A DNA stretch of 64,000 bases, from positions 3,487,001 to 3,551,000 of the forward strand of contig LT907983.1 in assembly GCA_900230115.1 (NCBI GenBank), read 5' to 3'. The stretch comes from Spirosomataceae bacterium TFI 002 (GTDB lineage: Bacteria > Bacteroidota > Bacteroidia > Cytophagales > Spirosomataceae). Positions 58,506-64,000 of this stretch are shown one piece after another. The position numbers and the translations under genes are program-made. Each line of letters starts with the position of its first letter. The stretch's first letter is position 1. A model generated the notes under the pieces. That model was not told the origin of the DNA. It worked only from the letters and a program-made list of their open reading frames with translations, and searched no databases.

Positions 58506-59762
58506 ATGAAAACGCTCATCTACACATTGGTATTACTTCCTGCTTTGCTTTGTGCCAAAGAGGTAAAGGTTAAAACTGCCGATGAACTGAAAAAAGCTGT
58601 TGCGACAGCCAAGCAAGGTGATCACATTATTATTGCAAAAGGGCACTATAATATCCTTAACCTTGAGATCAATACACCTATTACAATTAGTGGTGAAGGT
58701 TACCCTGTTCTAGACGCTGATTTTAAAGGAGAAATACTCATCATAAATGCAGATGATGTGACTATAAAAGGAATTCAGTTTCAGAATGTGGGTCAAAGTA
58801 GTATTCAAGATTGGGCGGCTATTAAAATTCTTCAGGCAAGTAATGTTAAGATTCTAAATAACAAAGTTTACAATACCTACTTTGGTATTTACCTATCGGA
58901 TTCAGAGTCTTGCATCGTGAAAAGTAATGTATTGATAGGTGAGCCTAAAAATGAGCAAAACACAGGGAATGGTGTGCACGCGTGGAAGTGTGACAAGCTT
59001 CTAATTGAAAACAATTATGTCAAAAAACATAGAGATGGCTATTACTTCGAGTTTGTAACCAATTCGCAAGCCAATAATAATTACAGTTATCAGAATACAC
59101 GATACGGCTTACATTTCATGTTTTCTCACAAAAATAGCTATCAACGAAACCACTTTGAACAAAATGGTGCTGGCGTAGCAGTTATGTACTCCAATGATGT
59201 TTCGATGCGTAACAATGAATTCAAAGACAATTGGGGTGGTGCTGCTTATGGACTTTTACTCAAAGACATCAAGGACAGCGATATTTCTAATAATTCTTTT
59301 AGCAGTAACACCGTCGGTATTTTGATGGAGAGCTGTAATCGCTTGACATTAAATAACAATAGATTATCTAAAAATGGAATTGCAATTAGACTGCAGTCTA
59401 ATTGTGAAGATAATGTGCTTACTGCCAATAACTTTTTCGGCAATACATTCGATATGGGCACAAGTGGAAACATGATTGCCAATACAATTAATGCGAATTA
59501 TTGGGATAAATACGAAGGGTACGACTTAGATAAAAACGGACAAGGTGATGTGCCTTTTCGTCCTGTAAGCTTGTTTTCTACACTCATAGACAGAATGCCC
59601 CAAGCCATGATGTTGCTAAGGAGTTTTACAGCTACGCTTTTGGACAAAATCGAAAAAGTGATGCCAAGCTTTACACCAGAAAACCTACTGGATGAAACAC
59701 CACTCACCAAGCCTGTACAAATCCAATTTGACCTTTTGCCCATAACCACTCATCACGTATGA
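58506..59762 (+). CDS. nosD: Periplasmic right-handed beta-helix protein NosD
   Basis: A 418-residue exported protein (signal TLIYTLVLLPALLCA) of the NosD family, partner of the NosFY transporter in NosZ copper-site maturation. The beta-helix coil repeats are visible: ITISGEGYPVLDADFKGE, VTIKGIQFQNVG, VKILNNKVYNTYFGIYLSD, IENNYVKKHRDGYYFEF, YGLHFMFSHKN, GVAVMYSNDVSMRNN and LTLNNNRLSKNGIAI. The stop overlaps the nosF start by 4 bases (ATGA). Confidence 0.95.
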   Translation: MKTLIYTLVLLPALLCAKEVKVKTADELKKAVATAKQGDHIIIAKGHYNILNLEINTPITISGEGYPVLDADFKGEILIINADDVTIKGIQFQNVGQSSIQDWAAIKILQASNVKILNNKVYNTYFGIYLSDSESCIVKSNVLIGEPKNEQNTGNGVHAWKCDKLLIENNYVKKHRDGYYFEFVTNSQANNNYSYQNTRYGLHFMFSHKNSYQRNHFEQNGAGVAVMYSNDVSMRNNEFKDNWGGAAYGLLLKDIKDSDISNNSFSSNTVGILMESCNRLTLNNNRLSKNGIAIRLQSNCEDNVLTANNFFGNTFDMGTSGNMIANTINANYWDKYEGYDLDKNGQGDVPFRPVSLFSTLIDRMPQAMMLLRSFTATLLDKIEKVMPSFTPENLLDETPLTKPVQIQFDLLPITTHHV

Positions 59763-60520
59763 TTCAGTTTAAAAATATTACAAAGTCATTTGGTAAGCTT
59801 TCCGTTTTGAAAGACTTTTCTGCCACATTCAGCAGGGGGCAATCCATTGCGATCATGGGACCAAATGGATCGGGTAAAACTACCTTGATTAAAATCTTGC
59901 TCGGGATGGTAATTCCTGATGCAGGCGAACTAGAAGTGAACGGCAAGTCGGTGAAGAGAGAGTTCGCATACCGTGGCGATATTGGCTATATGCCTCAGAT
60001 AAGCAATTATCCGCCAAACCTTCGAGTAAATCAGCTTTTTGAGATGATGAAAGATATTCGAAAAGCTCAAGGCTGGCACGGAGAATTGGACGAAGAATTA
60101 ATTGAGAATTTTGAAATAAACGAAATCTCAAATAAAGCCCTAGGCACGCTATCAGGTGGAACTAAACAGAAAGTAAGTGCGGCATTGGCGTTGCTTTTTG
60201 ACCCTAAAATACTCGTGCTTGACGAACCCACTGCTGGTTTGGATCCTTTAGCTGCAGAACTGCTAAAAGCTAAAATCTTGAAAGAAAGAAATCAAGGCAA
60301 ACTTGTCATTATTACTTCGCATATCATGGCAGATCTCGAAGAATTGACGGATCATATTCTTTACATGCAAGATGGTCGCGTTCAGTTTTTCAAAAAACTA
60401 GAAGAGTTGCGTACCGAAGTAGGTGAGACAACACTCATGCGTATAGTAGCAAAACTGATGCATGAAAAAAAAAGAAAAGTGAATAAGGAAATAGAGACAA
60501 TGTCTGCAGTTTACCAATGA
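59759..60520 (+). CDS. nosF: ABC transporter ATPase NosF
   Basis: A 253-residue ABC ATPase powering the NosY permease. Walker A GPNGSGKT (34-41), Q-loop YMPQISNYP, signature LSGGTKQKVSAALAL, Walker B ILVLDEPTAGLDP and H-loop VIITSHIM are all present. Overlaps nosD at its start (ATGA) and the NnrS-like gene at its end by 4 bases, so the whole region is coupled. Confidence 0.96.
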   Translation: MIQFKNITKSFGKLSVLKDFSATFSRGQSIAIMGPNGSGKTTLIKILLGMVIPDAGELEVNGKSVKREFAYRGDIGYMPQISNYPPNLRVNQLFEMMKDIRKAQGWHGELDEELIENFEINEISNKALGTLSGGTKQKVSAALALLFDPKILVLDEPTAGLDPLAAELLKAKILKERNQGKLVIITSHIMADLEELTDHILYMQDGRVQFFKKLEELRTEVGETTLMRIVAKLMHEKKRKVNKEIETMSAVYQ

Positions 60521-61578
60521 AAAAGATTGTTTTCGTCATAATGCCGCTTGCGTTTATTTCCCTTTTTCTAGGAATGCTAGGAGGATGGGTACGTATAGGC
60601 TATGTATTTCCTATTCCTACTGCAGCAACAGTTACTCAGCATGGCATACTCATGGTTGGTAGTTTTTTAGGAACTCTCATTTCTGTAGAGCGAGTTGTTA
60701 CCCAAAATAATAATGCTTTATGGCTTTTTCCGCTCACAACAATAGTTTCATTACCCTTGATTTTGACAGGTTATACGCAGGTGGGCTATTATGCAATTCT
60801 AATAGGTTCATTGGGCTATTTGTACATCATGTTTGGGATTTGGAAAAGTCATAATTTGAGAGGTCATAGCCTGATGCTTATAGGAGCGGTTTTTCAAGTT
60901 GGGGCTATCATTTTGCTAATTGTAACTGGCTCTTATCCTATGGCTTTGGGTGGTTGGATCATGTTTTTACTTTTTACCATTGTAGGAGAGCGATTGGATT
61001 TAATTCGTTTTCTACCAGTAAGTAAAAATGCTTTTAAAATACTCTATGCATGTCTTTTGTTGGTTGTTGTAGGTATGAGTTTTTATCATTCTGGATATGC
61101 TTTTATAGCAGGACTTGGGCTCATTTTAGTGGCAGTTTGGCTCTTTTTGAATGACATTGCTTTGATCAATATTCGTAAAACTGGTAGCTACAAGTTTTTG
61201 GGTTATGCACTTTTAGGAGCTTACTTTTGGCTGTTTATATTCGGCTTTTTATTACTCATTAACTTGAATGGGACTTATGCTTACGATGCATTGGTACATT
61301 CGTTTTTTGTAGGTTTTGTGTTGAACATGATATTGGCACATGCACCTATTATTTTACCTAGTGTTTTAGGTTTTTCTCAAAAGCCATTTCATGTGTTTTT
61401 CTACGTTTGGCTTATCATTTTACACCTAAGTTTATTCTTACGCCTTTACGGCGATTTATCACAAAATATTGAGTTTAGGAAATTGGGAGGTTTACTAAAT
61501 GGACTTTCCTTCCTTTTATACATGGCGAATGTCGCCACTCTGGTATTCAAACCTAAATTGAGATTAAGTCATGACTAA
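60517..61578 (+). CDS. NnrS-like polytopic membrane protein
   Basis: A 353-residue membrane protein with about ten helices. A C-terminal part reads VHSFFVGFVLNMILAHAPIILP, where the His residues and the GF-HAP pattern resemble the haem-copper NnrS family linked to NO tolerance. Another pair (TQHGILMVGSFLGTLISVERVV near residue 40-60) carries a His/Glu set. It is fused tightly into the operon: 4-base overlap with nosF upstream, 8-base overlap with nosY downstream. I place it near NnrS by motif and context; a weak match, and other haem- or copper-handling roles are possible. Confidence 0.72.
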   Translation: MKKIVFVIMPLAFISLFLGMLGGWVRIGYVFPIPTAATVTQHGILMVGSFLGTLISVERVVTQNNNALWLFPLTTIVSLPLILTGYTQVGYYAILIGSLGYLYIMFGIWKSHNLRGHSLMLIGAVFQVGAIILLIVTGSYPMALGGWIMFLLFTIVGERLDLIRFLPVSKNAFKILYACLLLVVVGMSFYHSGYAFIAGLGLILVAVWLFLNDIALINIRKTGSYKFLGYALLGAYFWLFIFGFLLLINLNGTYAYDALVHSFFVGFVLNMILAHAPIILPSVLGFSQKPFHVFFYVWLIILHLSLFLRLYGDLSQNIEFRKLGGLLNGLSFLLYMANVATLVFKPKLRLSHD

Positions 61579-62338
61579 AGTTATCAAATATGTCGTTTTC
61601 GATGTGATCCGAAATAAGTTCGTGATCGGCTATGCACTCTTGCTTTTCTTACTCTGCTTTAGCTTTTTCGGCTTTGAGCAAGATTCGGCGAAAGGACTAC
61701 TGAGTATCCTCAACATTAACATGATAGTGGTGCCGCTTGTGAGTGTCATCTTTTCAACGATTCATTTTTACAATTCCTATGAGTTTTTGGAATTGCTTTC
61801 TGCCCAGCCTATTTCTCGCAAAACCATCTTCTTTAGCCAGTACTTTGGGGTATGTATCACATTGAGCCTTGCCTTCTTATTAGGAGTAGGAGTACCTACA
61901 TTGATTTTCGATGGCTCAGCTGGTGGCGTAACCTTAGTTTATACAGGACTTTTACTCACCGTGGTTTTTGTGTCATTGGCATTTTTGGCTTCTGTTTTAA
62001 CCAAGGATAAAGCAAAAGGAATAGGTCTTGCTCTTGCTATGTGGTTCTACTTTTCTCTCATATATGACGGCTTAGTACTTTCCATTTTTCTAATGTTCAG
62101 TGACTATCCAATGGAAAAGGCAACACTTGTGTTTACTGCCCTTAACCCTACAGATTTGGCTAGGATATTAGTTTTAATGAAGCTCGACATCTCAGCTTTA
62201 ATGGGCATTACTGGTGCAGTTTTTCAAGACTTTTTTAGCTCAGGAGTAGGCATCGCTTTCGCTTTAAGTATGCTTTTTCTTTGGATATTTTTTCCAATCA
62301 AAATCGCATCATCAGTTTTTAATAAAAAAGATTTATAA
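61571..62338 (+). CDS. nosY: ABC-type permease NosY
   Basis: A 255-residue permease with six hydrophobic helices (VIGYALLLFLLCFSFFGF; GVCITLSLAFLLGVGVPTL; FVSLAFLASVLTKDKAKGIGLALAMWF and so on) and the N-terminal ABC2-type pattern KYVVFDVIRNKFVIGYALL. It pairs with NosF and NosD in a transporter needed for the CuZ site. It overlaps the NnrS-like gene by 8 bases. Confidence 0.93.
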   Translation: MTKVIKYVVFDVIRNKFVIGYALLLFLLCFSFFGFEQDSAKGLLSILNINMIVVPLVSVIFSTIHFYNSYEFLELLSAQPISRKTIFFSQYFGVCITLSLAFLLGVGVPTLIFDGSAGGVTLVYTGLLLTVVFVSLAFLASVLTKDKAKGIGLALAMWFYFSLIYDGLVLSIFLMFSDYPMEKATLVFTALNPTDLARILVLMKLDISALMGITGAVFQDFFSSGVGIAFALSMLFLWIFFPIKIASSVFNKKDL

Positions 62339-62360
62339 ACACTTTAAACACTTATCAAAA

Positions 62361-62909
62361 ATGAAAACAATTCTAATTTCTATGTTAATGGTTGGTTGTC
62401 TGTTCGCTTGTACTAGCACAGATACAGAAAGTACAGATTCAGCTTCTGCAGTAGAAGGTGCGGCACTCTCTGGCCAAGAAGCTGTAGTGGATGATGTGTC
62501 CGAAAAAGATGTAGTGAAAGTTGCTATTGCATCGCCTGATCATACTACTCTAGTTGCAGCTGTACAAGCCGCAGACTTGGTTACATCGCTTGCCAATGCA
62601 GGCCCTTTTACGGTTTTTGCTCCTACCAATGCTGCTTTTGATGCACTTCCTGCAGGTACTGTGGAAACACTTCTAAAACCAGAAAATAAAGATCAACTTG
62701 CCAATATCCTACAACACCACGTTATGACATCAGCACTCACAGCAGATTTCTTTAGAGATGGTCAGACTATGGGAATGGTTGATGGTACCAACGTAACTTT
62801 CGCCGTGAGTGGTGATGAAATTACTGTAGATGGGGCAAAAATCATTGGTTCGGTGAAGGCCTCTAATGGCTGGGTTCACGTCATTGACAAAGTAATTTTA
62901 CCTAAATAA
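62361..62909 (+). CDS. Fasciclin-domain (FAS1) lipoprotein
   Basis: A 182-residue lipoprotein (signal ISMLMVGCLFAC). After a Ser/Thr/Asp-rich linker comes one FAS1 domain: HTTLVAAVQAADLVTSLANAG, PFTVFAPTNAAFDALPAGTV, NILQHHVMTSALTADFFRDG, VDGAKIIGSVKASNGWVHVIDKVIL in parts. FAS1 proteins mediate adhesion; in copper or N2O gene clusters their role is unclear. It lies 22 bases after nosY, within the same rightward run. Confidence 0.93.
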   Translation: MKTILISMLMVGCLFACTSTDTESTDSASAVEGAALSGQEAVVDDVSEKDVVKVAIASPDHTTLVAAVQAADLVTSLANAGPFTVFAPTNAAFDALPAGTVETLLKPENKDQLANILQHHVMTSALTADFFRDGQTMGMVDGTNVTFAVSGDEITVDGAKIIGSVKASNGWVHVIDKVILPK

Positions 62910-62971
62910 TATTCAAAACTTTTGATAGGTAAATGGCTCTAGTTTTGAGTTTCATATTGCCTTTCTTAGAG

Positions 62972-63376
62972 ATGGAAACAATAAAAAAAATAGGAGTGAT
63001 TTTAGTGGTTTCGCTAGTTGTAGTGAAGTCATTAATTGCTCCTATTTTATTTGTTAAATATCAATTCACCAAAGATTTTATTGTCGAGAATTTTTGCATA
63101 AACAAAGACAAGCCAGAGTTACATTGTGATGGACAATGCTACCTTGCACTGCAAATAAAGGCGGTGGAAGAGCAAGATGGCAAAGAGGCTCAGTCTGAGT
63201 TTTTATCTTATTTATTAAGCTTTCAGGTGGTTTTAAATTCCTCCAATTCTATTTTTCAAAATACTTCGGAGATGTTTTACTTTTTAGCCAAAAGTGAGTC
63301 TTCTTACGCCAATCCTTTTCATTCGCAATCGCTTCATATCGAAGTTTTTCACCCTCCCAAGGTAATACAAGCTTGA
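62972..63376 (+). CDS. Small membrane-anchored Cys-containing protein linked to a copper receptor
   Basis: A 134-residue protein: one N-terminal membrane helix (IGVILVVSLVVVKSLIAPILF), then an exported part with FCINKDKPELHCDGQCYLAL, i.e. cysteines in C-x10-C-x3-C, and a histidine-rich C-terminal tail (NPFHSQSLHIEVFHPP). The ORF could begin at 62933, but METIKKIG gives the expected short N-terminus. I recall related Bacteroidetes proteins (ELHCxGKCYL) next to metal-related TonB receptors. The next gene is an OprC/NosA-like receptor. The Cys and His content suggests copper binding. Confidence 0.75.
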   Translation: METIKKIGVILVVSLVVVKSLIAPILFVKYQFTKDFIVENFCINKDKPELHCDGQCYLALQIKAVEEQDGKEAQSEFLSYLLSFQVVLNSSNSIFQNTSEMFYFLAKSESSYANPFHSQSLHIEVFHPPKVIQA

Positions 63377-63418
63377 ATCGCCGTTTTTTTTTAATTCAAA
63401 TCAAACTTGTTTTTACAC

Positions 63419-64000
63419 ATGAAAAATTTACTTCTATTGGTGGGAGGTGTGCTATTGCTATGTCTCATCACAATTACAAATACTACAGCTCAGCGTGTTC
63501 AGCTTATGGACGAAAACTCAAATGAGCCAATAAGCTTTGCATCTTTTCAATATGGAAACCAAATCGGCTATTCAGACGACCTAGGACGAATTGATTATAA
63601 ATACCTTAAGGAAACTCAAATGAAGGTTTCGCACATCAATTATGGATCTTGGGAAATTGAGTCGGATATCCTTCAAAAAGGTGGAGTAGCATCGCGAGCT
63701 ATTCAATTACAAAACCTTTATCCCACCACAGTAATTGCACTGAGGTTAAAGAGCTCAGAAACTAAAGATTTAAAGCTGACGCTAGATGATAACCTATCTC
63801 ATGATGCTACAAGTGTATTGCTTCGAAATCCATTGTTTAGTAGCATTCAAAAAAGTGGAGGTTATGGATTTGATCCTGTAATGAGAGGTTTTAAGTACGA
63901 TCAGTTAAACATTGTACTTAACGGAGCTCAAGGTGCCACGGCAGCTTGTCCTAATAGAATGGATCCACCCACTAGCCAGTTAGCACCCAATACGATAAGC
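63419..64000 (+). CDS. TonB-dependent copper receptor, OprC/NosA-like (5' part, cut by window edge)
   Basis: The first 194 codons of an outer-membrane receptor, running off the window in frame. Signal peptide (LLLLVGGVLLLCLITITNTTAQ), a short carboxypeptidase-regulatory-like strand domain (about 25-110), then the start of the plug: NPLFSSIQKSGGYGFDPVMRGFKYDQL. At 177-186 the sequence CPNRMDPPTS contains a C-x3-M pair (C177, M181) followed by DPPTS, matching the copper-binding RMDPPT motif of the OprC/NosA family. It follows the Cys-containing membrane protein after 42 bases, at the 3' end of the nos region. Confidence 0.9.
   Translation, partial: MKNLLLLVGGVLLLCLITITNTTAQRVQLMDENSNEPISFASFQYGNQIGYSDDLGRIDYKYLKETQMKVSHINYGSWEIESDILQKGGVASRAIQLQNLYPTTVIALRLKSSETKDLKLTLDDNLSHDATSVLLRNPLFSSIQKSGGYGFDPVMRGFKYDQLNIVLNGAQGATAACPNRMDPPTSQLAPNTIS

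Noticed and set aside
1-64000. CRISPR arrays, prophage, integrons or intact insertion sequences
   Set aside because: No regularly spaced repeats, no transposase, integrase or phage structural genes were found; only one IS-end-like hairpin at 46607-46649.

Overview
The window looks like chromosomal DNA of a Bacteroidetes (Bacteroidota) bacterium, most likely of the order Cytophagales; the family cannot be fixed from the sequence alone. The reasons are low GC, weak Shine-Dalgarno sequences, promoters of the Bacteroidetes type (TTG, about 19 bases, TAnnTTTG), a type IX secretion pair (porU-porV) together with a cargo protease carrying a type IX sorting domain, TonB-dependent receptors, BatD, RemB/Wzi-like and DUF4783 proteins, and a Sec-exported (clade II) nitrous oxide reductase. 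No tRNA, rRNA, CRISPR array, prophage or intact insertion sequence was seen.

Layout. 1-4.3 kb: partial M61 peptidase, rpmH-rnpA, a C-terminal processing protease, tsaB and the hibernation factor hpf. 4.3-11.1 kb: a two-gene operon of unknown function (Ig-like/coiled-coil exported protein plus a conserved cytosolic protein), then a large thermolysin-like secreted protease. 11-20.9 kb: small hypotheticals, a PyrR-like phosphoribosyltransferase, aroC, BatD, a YCF48-like propeller, a carotenoid desaturase and an NtrC-like response regulator without a DNA-binding domain. 21-25.7 kb: porU-porV, preceded by a candidate structured RNA of about 200 nt with its own promoter and terminator. 26-39 kb: housekeeping and conserved genes (cysS, amidase, M28 peptidase, YggS, MazG-like, collagen-like lipoprotein, pyrC, ispH). 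39-46.6 kb: outer-membrane protein, ferritin, regulator, then a 50-residue Cys-rich protein and a FecA-like receptor that share a 23-bp operator-like sequence. 46.8-53.6 kb: exported and enzyme genes mostly on the minus strand (NRDE, DinB, ATP-grasp, YHS, YceI, two paralogous beta-barrels).

53.6-64 kb is the most coherent region: a divergon for nitric/nitrous oxide metabolism. Leftward run an Rrf2-type Fe-S regulator, a truncated haemoglobin and a cupin. Rightward run a cytochrome c lipoprotein, nosZ, a NosB-like membrane protein, nosL, nosD, nosF, an NnrS-like membrane protein, nosY, a fasciclin lipoprotein, a Cys-containing membrane-anchored protein and the start of an OprC/NosA-like copper receptor. 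Two nearly identical 18-bp dyads (AAAGA-N8-TCTTT) sit at the two divergent promoters and are the obvious candidates for the Rrf2 operator. Together the genes cover copper uptake, copper delivery (NosL, NosDFY), electron supply, N2O reduction and NO defence.
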